Source: Paraburkholderia sp. ZP32-5 (GTDB lineage Bacteria > Pseudomonadota > Gammaproteobacteria > Burkholderiales > Burkholderiaceae). Taken from it: 64,000 nt of DNA. A program made the translations under genes and the position numbers. Where the stretch lies: the NCBI RefSeq assembly GCF_021390495.1, contig NZ_JAJEJP010000002.1, forward strand, positions 1,550,001 to 1,614,000. Direction: 5' to 3'. The notes under the pieces were generated by a model. That model saw nothing but the letters and a program-made list of their open reading frames with translations, was not told where the DNA came from and searched no databases. How positions within the stretch are numbered: position 1 is the stretch's first letter; every line of letters starts with the position of its first letter. This document shows, piece by piece, positions 43,655 to 53,270 of the stretch.

Positions 43655-44599
43655 TCAGCCGCCCACCGCCGCGATGATTCGTGCGCGCATCGCATCGTCG
43701 GGCAGCGGCCCCGACCCGGCGCGCACGTTGTCGGCCATATATTTCGGCCGCCCGGTACCGGGAATCACGACCGTCACCGCCGGATGCGCGAGCACGAACT
43801 TGAGCAGAACCTGCGCCCAGCTCGTGCAGCCGATTTCGGCGGCCCACGCGGGCAGCGGGGTTTTCATCACGCGCGCGAGCAGCCCACCGCCGCCAAACGG
43901 CTGGTTGATCACGACGCCGATGCCCAGCTCCGCCGCGAGCGGCAGGATGCGCTGCTCGGCCGCGCGATCGTCGGCGGCATAGTTGATCTGCACGAAGTCG
44001 GGCTTTTCGCTGCGCATCACGGCGGCGACCTCGTCGAACGCGCTCGACGTGTAGTGCGTGATGCCGATATAGCGAATCCGCCCGCGTGCTTTCCAGTCGC
44101 GCAGCGTCGCGATCTGCGTGCGCCAGTCGAGCAGATTGTGAATCTGCATCAGATCGATATGCGATTGCTGAAAACGTCGCAGCGATTGCTCCATCTGCGC
44201 GATGCCGGCTTCCCGTCCTTCGGTCCAGACCTTGGTCGCGACGAACGCTTTGCTGTGCGCGTCGAGCTGCGTAAGCAACGCGCCCGCGACCGCCTCGGAC
44301 GAGCCGTACATCGGCGACGAATCGATCACGGAGCCGCCCGCCGCGAACAGGATGCGCAGCACGTCGGCGAGTTGCGCGCGGGTGGCGGGATCGTCGCCGA
44401 CGTCGAACGTGCGCCAGGTCCCGCAGCCGATCACCGGCAGACGTTCGCCGCTGGACGGAATGACACGTTGAGTGATGCGGGGTAAGGCAGTGGTATCGGC
44501 TTGCGCCCGCGCGAATGATGGCAATGCCAGCGAGACCGGCACGCCGATCGCGATGCGCAGAAAACGGCGCCGGGTATCGTGGTTCGACGGAGCTGTCAT
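43655..44599 (-). CDS. Tat-exported aldo/keto reductase
   Basis: Protein of 314 residues. A Tat signal with RRRFLRIA (about 10-17) and ALPSFARA is followed by an (alpha/beta)8 aldo-keto reductase barrel. Family features include DSSPMYGSSE with the catalytic Asp/Tyr, VATKVWTEG with Lys, IDLMQIHNL with His, and the NADPH-site VVIPGTGRPKYMADN near the end. Most aldo/keto reductases are cytosolic, so the export signal is noteworthy; NADPH is absent from the periplasm unless bound before transport. It precedes the metallophosphoesterase operon in the same direction. Substrate unknown. Confidence 0.88.
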   Translation of the reverse strand: MTAPSNHDTRRRFLRIAIGVPVSLALPSFARAQADTTALPRITQRVIPSSGERLPVIGCGTWRTFDVGDDPATRAQLADVLRILFAAGGSVIDSSPMYGSSEAVAGALLTQLDAHSKAFVATKVWTEGREAGIAQMEQSLRRFQQSHIDLMQIHNLLDWRTQIATLRDWKARGRIRYIGITHYTSSAFDEVAAVMRSEKPDFVQINYAADDRAAEQRILPLAAELGIGVVINQPFGGGGLLARVMKTPLPAWAAEIGCTSWAQVLLKFVLAHPAVTVVIPGTGRPKYMADNVRAGSGPLPDDAMRARIIAAVGG

Positions 44600-44711
44600 A
44601 GCGTCAGAGGTTCTTGCGCGTCCGCTTCACGGGCGCTTCCGGAAGCTCACACGATACGGCAATCCCGGTGCTGCCGCCACGCAAGGGCTGCGACAGCGGC
44701 CGCCTTAACTC

Positions 44712-45350
44712 TCACGCGTGCGCAACCGCCTTTTCCGTACGCGCCGGAAATGGATTACGCCACGCGTCGAACGCATTCAGCTGATCATGCCAACGCCGCA
44801 CTTCGGGAAATTCATCGAGCGGCATCGCCGCGCCCTGCGCGTACGGCAGCGACACGCCAACGGAAAAATCCGCCACCGAAAGCTCATTGCCGAGCAGCCA
44901 CTTGCGCTCCTTCAGATGCTGGTCGAGCACCGCCGCATGCTTGCGGAAAAATGACTGCGCTTCAGCGACTTTCCCTGGATCGGGCTCGCCAAGGCCGATC
45001 CACGGCTTGATCAGGTACTCGAAGTACAGCGAGCCCGCATGCCGGTACAGATGCTGGCTATTCCAGCTCATCCAGCGCACCACGTCGATCTGCTGCTGCG
45101 CGTCGCGCGGCCACAACGCGGATTGCGCGCGTTGCGCGAGATGGCAGATGATCGCGTCGGCTTCCCACAAGCGGCGCTCGCCGTCAACGAGTGCCGGCAC
45201 CTTGCCGTTCGGATTGATCGCCAGATAGTCCGGCTTCATGTGTTCGCCGCGGCCCATATCGACGAACACGTAATCGACCGGCAGATCCAGGTAGCCGGCC
45301 ACCGCGCAGGCTTTGCGCGGCGCGAGCGTTTCAGCGTAATAGAGCTTCAT
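44712..45350 (-). CDS. glutathione S-transferase family protein
   Basis: Cytosolic GST-fold protein of 212 residues. Start MKLYYAETLAPRK; NPNGKVPALVDGE carries the cis-Pro and WEADAIICHLA follows. The second domain has LLGNELSVADFSVGVSLPYA with the conserved Asp N-cap. It resembles plant-like theta/phi members. It lies just downstream of the SRPBCC gene in the same direction with a 52-base gap, so it may belong to the ArsR-SRPBCC unit. Substrate unknown. Confidence 0.87.
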   Translation of the reverse strand: MKLYYAETLAPRKACAVAGYLDLPVDYVFVDMGRGEHMKPDYLAINPNGKVPALVDGERRLWEADAIICHLAQRAQSALWPRDAQQQIDVVRWMSWNSQHLYRHAGSLYFEYLIKPWIGLGEPDPGKVAEAQSFFRKHAAVLDQHLKERKWLLGNELSVADFSVGVSLPYAQGAAMPLDEFPEVRRWHDQLNAFDAWRNPFPARTEKAVAHA

Positions 45351-45402
45351 GTGCGACCTCGGTATGCGTTGAAGTGATGGCGCGGCCTCGGGTGCGCGCG
45401 TT

Positions 45403-45855
45403 TCAGGCGGCTTCGCTTGCCAACCCGGCCAGCAGTTTCTCCAGCTTGTCGAACGACGTGGTCCAGCCGATCCGATGGCCGTCGCGCGCCGCTTCGTCGG
45501 CGAATTGCGAATGCGTGAAATTCAATTCGGTGCCCTCGTCGATCGAGCGCAATACGATCGTCACCAGCGAGCGCCGTTCGGGCATCGTGACCCACTCCCA
45601 CGTGAAGACCAGCTTGCGATCGGGTTCGACCTCGCGATATTCGCCGCGGCAGTCGTGCGTATCGCCATTCAGCGTCTGAAACACCACGCGAAAGCGCCCG
45701 CCTACACGCGGATCGGCTTCGGCGCTCAGCACCGGGCCACCGTCCGGTCCCCACCAGCGCACCATCAGTTCGGGACGCGTCCATGCCGCGTAGACCCGCG
45801 CCGGCGGCGCCTTCAAACGCCGAATGATCGTCAGACTGGGCTTCTCGTTGGTCAT
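45403..45855 (-). CDS. SRPBCC (AHSA1-like) domain protein
   Basis: Protein of 150 residues with the START/Bet v1-like ligand-binding fold. Typical marks are ARVYAAWTRPELMVRWWGPDG (written in part), GGRFRVVF, and GWTTSFDKLEKLL at the end. Genes of this type nearly always sit just after an ArsR repressor, as here, where the start overlaps the ArsR stop by four bases (ATGA). The ligand is not known. The pair is probably autoregulated by the ArsR protein. Confidence 0.92.
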   Translation of the reverse strand: MTNEKPSLTIIRRLKAPPARVYAAWTRPELMVRWWGPDGGPVLSAEADPRVGGRFRVVFQTLNGDTHDCRGEYREVEPDRKLVFTWEWVTMPERRSLVTIVLRSIDEGTELNFTHSQFADEAARDGHRIGWTTSFDKLEKLLAGLASEAA

Positions 45856-46187
45856 CCCTCTTCTCCTTCGACAAAATCGGCAAGCCGGTCGAGACTCGCG
45901 GACCAGAAGCGCTCATAGCGCCTGAGCCAAGCCATCGCTTCTGCCATCGGACCGGCCACGAGTTCGACCGACACGGTTCGCCCACTCTTCGTGCGCGCGA
46001 TCAGCCCGGCATCGCTCAATACGTCGAGATGCTTCATCACCGCCGGTAGTTTCACCGGCAACGGACGCGCGATTTCCGTGATCGACAGGCCGGGCTCGCT
46101 TTCGAGACGCGCGAGGATGGCGCGCCGCGTGGGGTCCACGAGCGCGGCAAACGTGCGATCGAGTTGACTGACTGGATACTTTGCCAT
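45852..46187 (-). CDS. ArsR family transcriptional regulator
   Basis: Winged-helix repressor of 111 residues. The DNA-binding domain spans about 8-80: FAALVDPTRRAILARLESEP, SITEIARPLPVKLPAVMKHL with the recognition helix, then a beta-wing (LIARTKSGRTVSVELVAG). There is no ELCVCDL-type metal site, so it belongs to the metal-independent subgroup that regulates AHSA1-like genes. It is the first gene of the unit and overlaps the SRPBCC gene by four bases. Confidence 0.92.
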   Translation of the reverse strand: MAKYPVSQLDRTFAALVDPTRRAILARLESEPGLSITEIARPLPVKLPAVMKHLDVLSDAGLIARTKSGRTVSVELVAGPMAEAMAWLRRYERFWSASLDRLADFVEGEEG

Positions 46188-46417
46188 GTGGTGAACTATA
46201 GAAGATGAACGCGCGTCGTCAAGGTTTTTTAATCGCTCGCGTTCAAGCGCGATCGATCAAATAAACGCATGTCGAAACCCGTGCCGTGGCATCCGGCGAT
46301 CATCGCCGGCAAACGGATCGATCCGGACAGCAAACTCAGCGGATCACGAAGGAATAAAGCTGCGATTGCATTCGTTCAATCAGCGCAATGACCTTCGGTC
46401 ATCAGAGAGGTGCGGTC

Positions 46418-47530
46418 ATGAAATCGGTGCTTAAGGTATTGCGCGCCATGATCGGCGGCGCGGCATTGGCGAGTCTCGTCGCGAGTCTGGCCTCATGTGG
46501 CGGCAGTGGCGATAACGGCTCCGGAATGAACACAACGCCGCAGACGTATACCGCCACGGCACTCGTGTCCGACGGCGCGGTTCCGGCGATGCATACCGAC
46601 CCGAACCTGAAAAACGGCTGGGGCGTCGCGTTCAATCCGAAGGGTTTCGTCTGGGTCGCGGACAACGCGACTTCGCTGGCGACGCTGTATGACGGCAACG
46701 GTGTGCCGCAATCACTGGTCGTCGCGATTCCGGGTGGTATTCAAGGAGCGGCTAATCCGACCGGCATCGTCTTCAACGGCACGTCCGACTTTGCGGTCAC
46801 GCAAGGCGCGAAAACCGGTGTGGCCGCATTTATCTTCGCCGGCGAAGGCGGCACGATCAACGCGTGGGCACCCGCGGTCGCGCCCACGACCGCACTGATC
46901 ATGTTCGACGGCGGCACCCTCGGCGCGGTGTACAAAGGACTCGCGCTGGCGAGTAACGGCGGCGCCAACTTTCTCTACGCAACCGACTTTCACAACAACC
47001 GCATCGACGTGTTCAATCGCAACTTCGTGAGAGTTACGATGCCCGGCAAATTCAACGACCCGCTGCTGCCGGCCGGTTTCGCGCCGTTCGGCATTCAGTT
47101 GATCGGCGGCAAGCTGTTCGTGACCTACGCGAAGCAGGATGCGCCCGCGCATGACGACGTCGCGGGCGCCGGCCTCGGTTTCGTCGACATCTACGATACG
47201 GCGGGCAATCTGATGCAGCGCTTTGCGTCGGGTGCGCCATTGAATGCACCATGGGGTATCACGCAGGCACCCGGCAATTTCGGCCGCTTTAGCGGTGACA
47301 TCCTGATCGGCAATTTCGGCGACGGCCGGATTAACGCATTCGATCCGGTGACCGGCCTGACGCTCGGTCCGATCAGTTTGCCCAACGGCAGCGTGTTTGT
47401 GCAGGACGGCTTGTGGGGCATCGCGTTCGGCAACGGGCTCAATAATCAGCCGGTCAACACGCTGTTTTTCGCCGCGGGGCCGAACGACGAAAACGATGGC
47501 GTGTATGGCCGCCTCGACGTGAAGATGTGA
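46418..47530 (+). CDS. TIGR03118 family exported lipoprotein
   Basis: Protein of 370 residues. A lipoprotein signal ends in LASLASC (Cys about 27), followed by a beta-rich, NHL/YVTN-like repeat protein with LKNGWGVAFNPKGFVWVADN, FLYATDFHNNRIDVF and GNFGDGRINAFDPVTG. These marks place it in the TIGR03118 family, whose function is unknown. The start at 46418 (MKSVLKVLR) leads directly into a basic signal start, after AGAGGTG. It is convergent with the sigma-54 activator. Found patchily in soil bacteria. Confidence 0.85.
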   Translation: MKSVLKVLRAMIGGAALASLVASLASCGGSGDNGSGMNTTPQTYTATALVSDGAVPAMHTDPNLKNGWGVAFNPKGFVWVADNATSLATLYDGNGVPQSLVVAIPGGIQGAANPTGIVFNGTSDFAVTQGAKTGVAAFIFAGEGGTINAWAPAVAPTTALIMFDGGTLGAVYKGLALASNGGANFLYATDFHNNRIDVFNRNFVRVTMPGKFNDPLLPAGFAPFGIQLIGGKLFVTYAKQDAPAHDDVAGAGLGFVDIYDTAGNLMQRFASGAPLNAPWGITQAPGNFGRFSGDILIGNFGDGRINAFDPVTGLTLGPISLPNGSVFVQDGLWGIAFGNGLNNQPVNTLFFAAGPNDENDGVYGRLDVKM

Positions 47531-47551
47531 GATGCGCGGCCGCGAATCATG

Positions 47552-48916
47552 TCAGTGCCGCATTTCGCTTTCTTCGCCGTAGCGCATGCCGTGCGCGGCG
47601 ATCAAGCGGTACAGCGTCGCGCGTGAAATGCCGAGTTCGCGCGCGGCCTCGGCCGAGCGGCCGCGATGGCGCAGCAGCGCGAGTTCGATCGCCTGCCGTT
47701 CGGCGACTTCGCGCGCCTGTGCGAGCGTCGCGGTCGACGTCGCCGCGTAGGCGCCGAGTTCGAGATCGGCGGCGGTGATCGAGCGGCCTTCGGACATCAC
47801 GATCGCGCGCCGCACGCGATTGATCAGTTCGCGCACGTTGCCGGGCCAGTCGTACGCATGCATCGCCATGATCGCGTCGGCCGCGAAACCATGCAGACGC
47901 CGGCTTGCGTCCTTGCGATAGCGTTCGAGCACGTGCAGCGCTAGCAGATCGATGTCCTTGCCGCGCGCGCGCAACGGCGGCTCGTCGATGCGCAGCACAC
48001 ACAGCCGGTGATACAGATCGGAGCGGAAGCGCCCTGCTTCGATCGCGGCATCCATATCGACGTGCGTCGCGCAGATGATGCGTACGTCGACTTCGACCGG
48101 GCCTTGGCCGCCGAGTCGATCGATCGTGTTTTCCTGCATGAAGCGCAGCAGGCTCGCCTGACTTTCGTACGGCAGATCGCCGATTTCGTCGAGAAACAAT
48201 GTACCGCCGTTCGCGCTTTCGACACGGCCGACGCGCCGTTGATTCGCGCCGGTAAACGCGCCGCGCTCATAACCGAACAGTTCCGATTGCAATAGCTGCG
48301 GCGGAATCGCGCCGCAATTGATCGCGACGAACGGCGCATCGCGGCGCACCGAACGCGCGTGGATCGCCGCGGCCGTCAGTTCCTTGCCGGTGCCCGATTC
48401 GCCGGAAATGAAGACGGGGGCATCGGTTGCCGCCACTTTCTGGATCGAGCGGAACAGTGCGAGCATCGCGTCGCAACCGCCGATCATTTCGCCTTCGGCG
48501 CTGGACGTGTCGAGATACGCCGGTTCTCCGAGCGAGATCATCCCGCACGCGTGGCCGATGGTATCGACGATGCGCGTATTCGCGGCCGGCAAGGTGACGT
48601 AGTCGAAGCAGTAGTCGCGCACCAGCCGGCGCGTAATGGGGTCGTCGAGTTGCGGGGTTTCGGCGATCGCGACCCAACCGATGTTGGGCAGCGCGAGGCA
48701 GCTTTGTAGCGCGGATGCATCGTGCGTTTCGAGCACGCTGGCGAGATCGATGAGACCGCCTGCCGGCGCACCGTCCTGCACCGCCTGCCGCACGTCGCGA
48801 ACCGAGTCGATGACGTCGACTTGCCAATCGCGGTTCCGGATATCCGCCAAAAGCTGCGCGGCGGGATCGCGCGTGAAATAGATCACGCGCCTCGGATAGG
48901 CCTTCACTTTCTGCAT
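47552..48916 (-). CDS. sigma-54-dependent activator, VpsR/BerB-like
   Basis: Protein of 454 residues. An atypical receiver-like N-terminus (about 1-115, VIYFTRDPAAQLL; GLIDLASV; VAIAETPQ) has no clear phospho-acceptor set. An AAA+ domain follows, with Walker A GESGTGKE, the sigma-54 contact loop GAFTGA, GGTLFLDEIGDL, and WPGNVREL, then a Fis-type helix-turn-helix (SAEAARELGISRATLYRLIAAHG, near the end). In Vibrio and Burkholderia such proteins (VpsR, BerB) bind cyclic di-GMP and switch on exopolysaccharide genes. Those targets are not in this window. Start at 48916 after GGAG; 48946 is an alternative. Confidence 0.88.
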   Translation of the reverse strand: MQKVKAYPRRVIYFTRDPAAQLLADIRNRDWQVDVIDSVRDVRQAVQDGAPAGGLIDLASVLETHDASALQSCLALPNIGWVAIAETPQLDDPITRRLVRDYCFDYVTLPAANTRIVDTIGHACGMISLGEPAYLDTSSAEGEMIGGCDAMLALFRSIQKVAATDAPVFISGESGTGKELTAAAIHARSVRRDAPFVAINCGAIPPQLLQSELFGYERGAFTGANQRRVGRVESANGGTLFLDEIGDLPYESQASLLRFMQENTIDRLGGQGPVEVDVRIICATHVDMDAAIEAGRFRSDLYHRLCVLRIDEPPLRARGKDIDLLALHVLERYRKDASRRLHGFAADAIMAMHAYDWPGNVRELINRVRRAIVMSEGRSITAADLELGAYAATSTATLAQAREVAERQAIELALLRHRGRSAEAARELGISRATLYRLIAAHGMRYGEESEMRH

Positions 48917-49150
48917 TGCTTTTGAATCTCCAGTCGGGCCGATCATACGTGCCGATACTGGAGTTTCAACGCAGCTTGACCATATTTAATGATTGGTTCC
49001 GCTATTGGCGAAGTGTGACCTTATCTGGAGCATGTCGATGCAAACGACGGCAGTTCGCAATTTGCCAGGTTTGCCGAAATGTAACTCTGATGGATACCTA
49101 TTTGGACTCATCTGGCGAGATATTTTCATGCGATTTCTCGAGCAGTGCGA
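48917..49150. other. A+T-rich upstream region
   Basis: About 230 bases between the activator and the epoxide hydrolase. The part 48960-49130 is clearly more A+T-rich than the flanks and is probably the activator promoter. No gene is supported. Confidence 0.4.
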
Positions 49151-50326
49151 CTAGGCTCTTTTCGCGCGCAACGGCCTGAAAAAGCGGCGAATCTCGGCCG
49201 CGAGCAACGCCGGTTTTTCCATCGCCGCGAAATGTCCACCGCTGGCCATCTCGCTCCACTGCACGACATTGAAGGTTCTATCGAGCCAACTGCGTGGCGG
49301 ATGATTGATCTCCTTCGGAAACAGCGCGAAACCGAGCGGCGTGTCGATGCGTTGGCCACCGGTAAAACGCATCGGTTGCAGGCGGTTTTCCCAATACATC
49401 TGCATGGCCGGGCCGATGCACTGCGTGAACCAGTACAGCGAGATATTGGTGAGCAGTTCGTCCTGCGAGAACACGGTTTCGATATCGCCGCCGCAATCGC
49501 TCCACGCACGAAACTTTTCGCCGATCCACGCAGCGAGCCCGACCGGCGAATCGTTGAGCGACGCGGCTACCGTCAGCGGCCTGGTGGCATGCTGATGCGC
49601 GTAGCCGCCTTCGAGCGCGGCCCAGTCGCTTTTCTCGCGCAGATAGTTTTCCTCGGCGGCCGTCAGCGGCTGCTGCGCCGCTCCGATCGCCGGCTCGTAC
49701 GAACTCGGCAGGAAGTTCAGATGAACGCCGTCGACCGCTTGCGGATGACGCGCGGCAAGCGCGATCGATACGCCCGCGCCGAGATCACCGCCCTGCGCGC
49801 CGAAGCGTTCGTAACCGAGCCCGCGCATCAGCGCGGCCCACATGTCCGCGACCTGAAACGCGGACATGCCGGCATGCGCGGGTGCCGGCGAAAACGCGAA
49901 GCCCGGCAGCGATGGCGTGACGACGTCGAATGCATCGGCCGGATCGGCGCCGAAAGCAGCCGGGTCGCACAAGTGGTCGAGCAGTTCATGAAACTCGAAG
50001 AACGAGCCGGGCCAGCCATGCGTGATCACGAGCGGATAAGGTGCAAAGCCGGGCGTTATCGCGGCGCCGCGCCGATGCGCGAAATGCACGGTCTGGCCGC
50101 GTACGTCGGCGAGAAATTGCGGCAGCCGGTTCAGTTTGCGTTCGGCCGCGCGCCAGTCGAACTGGCCGGCCCAATAGTCCGCGAGATCGCGCAGCCACGC
50201 CGGATCCACGCCCTGCTGCCACGCAGGCGCGGGCGTGGCCGGCGCCCAGCGGGTCGCGCGAATGCGGCGGCGCAGATCGTCGATGTCCTGTTCGGCAATG
50301 GCAATCTCAAACGGTTCTATCTGCAT
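49151..50326 (-). CDS. epoxide hydrolase (EHN-type alpha/beta hydrolase)
   Basis: Enzyme of 391 residues that opens epoxides with water. The N-terminal EHN lid (about 1-95; DIDDLRRRIRATRW) precedes the alpha/beta hydrolase core with the oxyanion HGWPGS (103-108), the nucleophile Asp181 in GAQGGDLGA and a late catalytic His in MASGGHFAAMEKP. Tyr residues of the lid (for example in SYEPAIGAA) could polarise the epoxide. No secretion signal. The natural epoxide is unknown; some members act on juvenile-hormone-like or microsomal substrates. Confidence 0.9.
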   Translation of the reverse strand: MQIEPFEIAIAEQDIDDLRRRIRATRWAPATPAPAWQQGVDPAWLRDLADYWAGQFDWRAAERKLNRLPQFLADVRGQTVHFAHRRGAAITPGFAPYPLVITHGWPGSFFEFHELLDHLCDPAAFGADPADAFDVVTPSLPGFAFSPAPAHAGMSAFQVADMWAALMRGLGYERFGAQGGDLGAGVSIALAARHPQAVDGVHLNFLPSSYEPAIGAAQQPLTAAEENYLREKSDWAALEGGYAHQHATRPLTVAASLNDSPVGLAAWIGEKFRAWSDCGGDIETVFSQDELLTNISLYWFTQCIGPAMQMYWENRLQPMRFTGGQRIDTPLGFALFPKEINHPPRSWLDRTFNVVQWSEMASGGHFAAMEKPALLAAEIRRFFRPLRAKRA

Positions 50327-50480
50327 GGCGGTTCATCCGGCAAGGGCAACGGTCGGCGGAAATGCGCGGCGCTGGCGTGATGCGTGATGCGTGCGCTTTA
50401 TCGCGAAGTGATTCATCGTACGCGCGTTGGACGAAAGCCGGATAATGAGCGTCCTTATTCACCGACAGGAGATTGATGCG

Positions 50481-51260
50481 ATGTCCGCTTACGAATCCAA
50501 AGTGCCGCGCGTGCTGTTGACGAACGACGATGGTATCGACGCGCCCGGGCTTGCCGTGCTCGAAGCGGTGGCCGCCGAACTCGCGCACGAAGTGTGGGTC
50601 GTCGCGCCGGAGCACGATCAGAGCGGTACGTCGCATTCGATCAGCCTGCACTCGCCGCTGCGCGTGAGCCGCCAGGGCGAGCGCCGTTTCGGTGTGACCG
50701 GCACGCCCGGCGACTGCGTGGTGATGGGCGTGCGCCATCTGATGCGCGATACGCCGCCGACGCTCGTGCTCTCCGGTATCAATCGCGGTGCCAATCTCGG
50801 TGTCGAAACGATGTTCTCCGGCACCGTCGGCGCGGCGATGACGGGCCTGTTGCTCGGCTTGCCGTCATTCGCGCTGAGCCAGACTTTCCGCGACCGCGAG
50901 CAGGTGCGCTGGGATACCGCGCGTACGCTGGCGCCCGGTGTGATCCGCCAGTTGCTTGCGATCGAACATGCGACACCGACCTGCCTGAACATCAATTTCC
51001 CGGATGTCGACGCGGCCGATGCCGGTCCCCTCACGCCGTCGCGGCAAGGCGCGGGGCTCGTCGAAGACATCGACGTGCTGCCGCAAGTCGACCCGCGCGG
51101 CATCGCGTATCACTGGCTGCGTTTTCAGCGCGGCACGCGCGCCAACAAGCCCGACAGCGAAACGGCGGTCGTTGCGGCGGGCCGTGTGTCGGTCACGCCG
51201 CTCGCGTTCGATCGCACCGACGAAACCACGTTCTCGCGACTCACGGCATCATTGCGCTGA
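50481..51260 (+). CDS. surE: 5'/3'-nucleotidase SurE
   Basis: Metal-dependent nucleotidase of 259 residues. The metal site is in LLTNDDGIDAPG (D16, D17) with PEHDQSGTSHSIS, SGINRGANLG and TVGAAMTG completing it. The start at 50481 (MSAYESKV) has AGGAG 9 bases upstream. In proteobacteria surE usually lies beside pcm, nlpD and rpoS; here it stands alone, so it is probably a second copy in the genome. It hydrolyses nucleoside monophosphates and short polyphosphate in known members. Confidence 0.92.
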   Translation: MSAYESKVPRVLLTNDDGIDAPGLAVLEAVAAELAHEVWVVAPEHDQSGTSHSISLHSPLRVSRQGERRFGVTGTPGDCVVMGVRHLMRDTPPTLVLSGINRGANLGVETMFSGTVGAAMTGLLLGLPSFALSQTFRDREQVRWDTARTLAPGVIRQLLAIEHATPTCLNINFPDVDAADAGPLTPSRQGAGLVEDIDVLPQVDPRGIAYHWLRFQRGTRANKPDSETAVVAAGRVSVTPLAFDRTDETTFSRLTASLR

Positions 51261-51303
51261 AGTTCGTCGCGAACGCAGCGCGTGGCGCCGATCTTTTCCC
51301 GCG

Positions 51304-52203
51304 CTACACCAGCGGCCCCTCTTCCGGTTTGCGGCGCATTGCAACCACGATCGAACTGCCGACGATCAGCGCGATACCGAGCAACGACATCGCGCCGATC
51401 GTCTCGCCCCACACCAGATAACCGAACAGCGCAGCCCAGACGATGCTCGTGTAGTTGTACGGCGCGAGCGCGCCGGCATCGGCCTCGCGAAACGCCATCG
51501 TCATCAGCAGTTGTCCGGCTGTTGCGAATGCGCCGAGCAAGGCCATGATCGCCAGTGCCTCGAACGACGGCGTGCGCCATGCGAATAACAGCGATGCGCC
51601 CATCACGATCGTGCCGACAGCCGTGAAATACAGTACCGTGGTGCCGGAATCGTCGTTGGCGTGGATGCGCTTGATCTGGATGATCGACAGCGCGCCGCAT
51701 AGCGCGCTCGATATCAGCAGCACCGGGCCGAGCCAACTGGAATGCGAACCGTCCGGGCGCACCACGAACAGCACACCGACGAAACCGACCGCGGCGGCGA
51801 GCGCGTCGCGCGGCTTCAGCGTTTCCTTCAGCAGCAGCGGCGCCAGCACGATCACGAGCAAGGTTTCGGAATAAACGATTGCCACCGCCTCGCTGAGCGG
51901 CATTTATGGCAATCCGGCGAAAAAGAGACCCGACGCACCGAGCAGCGTCAGGGCGCGAATGGTCTGTCCACGCACATCGAGTTGCCGCAGACGCGCCGTG
52001 AGCGGCTTGCCACGCAGGCACAGCGCCACCGCTGGAAACAGCCCGAACAACATGCGGAAAAACGTCACCTCGTTGGCCGGATAGGCGAGCGCGACGGATT
52101 TCGCCAATGCGTCGACGAGCGCGAAACAGAACATCGACACGAGAATGAGCGCAACGCTGCGTAGCGGCACGGCGGTCGGGCGGACGGCGGCGAGAGGCGG
52201 CAT
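51304..52203 (-). pseudogene. EamA/DMT superfamily exporter interrupted by an in-frame stop
   Basis: A drug/metabolite transporter gene of normal total length (300 codons, ten helices) split at 51904-51906 by TAA in the same frame. The first part (residues 1-99) ends GLFFAGLP and the remainder (from ATG at 51903) starts MPLSEAVAIVYSETL, which continues the usual family sequence FAG-xx-MPLSEA without loss. One base change of a Tyr codon would give this stop. The ATG directly after the stop could allow some reinitiation. A sequencing error cannot be excluded. Both EamA repeats are otherwise intact (LFFAG, YLVWGETIGAMSLLG). Confidence 0.75.
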
Positions 52204-52344
52204 GAAGGGTCCTGTGGGGCACGGCGACGAGTCTGCGCGATGACTGGGCTCGTCGCGCCGATGCGTTCGCGAAGGTTTGATTATGCCCGTGCGTTTTGCG
52301 CGACTGCTGGTTTTGCGCGCTGAAATGATGCCCTTACGCCGGGC

Positions 52345-52385
52345 AAAAAAAACGGCGCGCGGAAAATCCGCTACGCCGCTTTTTC
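52345..52385 (-). terminator. bidirectional intrinsic terminator
   Basis: Leftward: a stem of CGGCG-TA-GCGGA and its partner (52353-52378) with a short A-rich loop, followed by eight T (A-run at 52345-52352 on the given strand). It ends the carbonic anhydrase transcript, whose stop is at 52412. Rightward, CTTTTT follows the same stem, so it could also stop rightward transcription. Confidence 0.8.
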
Positions 52386-52411
52386 AGATGGGCTCTCAAA
52401 CCCGCATTACG

Positions 52412-53047
52412 TCAAACCGCGTAAATCTCCCGGTTATCCGCCAACGACAAAAACTCCCCGCTCTTGCCGTCGAGTGCGAGCATCTCGCCGCTTTCGATAT
52501 TGAAGATCCAGCCGTGCAGCCGCAGCGTCTTGTTCGCGAGCCCGACGGCAACCGACGGATGCGTGCGGATATTGCCCAACTGCGCGATCACGTTGTCCTT
52601 GACCAGCGCCGACAGACGCTCGGCATCCGAGCAGTAGTGGCGCGATGCGTTGATTGCCTTCGCGGCATCCGCGTGACGCAGCCAGCTCGCAACCGCCGGC
52701 ATATGTTCGAGATTCGTGCACGTCGAAATCGCGGTCATCGCGCCGCAGTTCGAATGGCCGCAAATCACGATGTCCTGCACGCCGAGCACGGCCACCGCGT
52801 ATTCGACGGTAGCCGACACGCCGCCCGGTTCCGGGCCATACGACGGCACGATATTGCCCGCGTTGCGGATCACGAACAGCGACCCCGGCTCCGTCTGCGT
52901 CAGCAGTTCCGGCACCACGCGGCTATCCGAGCAGGTCACGAAAAGCGTGCTGGGGCTCTGCGCGGTCGACAGACGCTTGAACAGCGCGCTTTGCTGCGGA
53001 AAGACCTCGCGTTGAAAGCGGATCAAACCATCGATGATTTCCTGCAC
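52412..53047 (-). CDS. beta-class carbonic anhydrase
   Basis: Zinc enzyme of 211 residues that interconverts carbon dioxide and bicarbonate. The zinc ligands are C39, H98 and C101, with D41-x-R43 in TCSDSRV and the GHSNCGAM motif. This is the plant-type beta class with the open, active site arrangement (R43 pairing with D41). Cytosolic, no signal. Single gene followed by a strong terminator. Normal length. Confidence 0.93.
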   Translation of the reverse strand: MQEIIDGLIRFQREVFPQQSALFKRLSTAQSPSTLFVTCSDSRVVPELLTQTEPGSLFVIRNAGNIVPSYGPEPGGVSATVEYAVAVLGVQDIVICGHSNCGAMTAISTCTNLEHMPAVASWLRHADAAKAINASRHYCSDAERLSALVKDNVIAQLGNIRTHPSVAVGLANKTLRLHGWIFNIESGEMLALDGKSGEFLSLADNREIYAV

Positions 53048-53270
53048 GATATTCTCCAGAGAAACGGGGCGGCGAATTATAGATTGCCGCGACTATACCG
53101 CAGCCATCCGATCGTCGCGCGAATCATCGTGCTAATCGCGAGGCGCGTCAGCGTGCCGGCCGGCACGCATCTGCATGCGCCGATAATGCGCCTTTACCTC
53201 GTTTCAACTGTGCAATCGAACGGCGCGGTAACCGGCCGGAAAGCCAACCGCGCCGTCGAAACAGCGCGTC

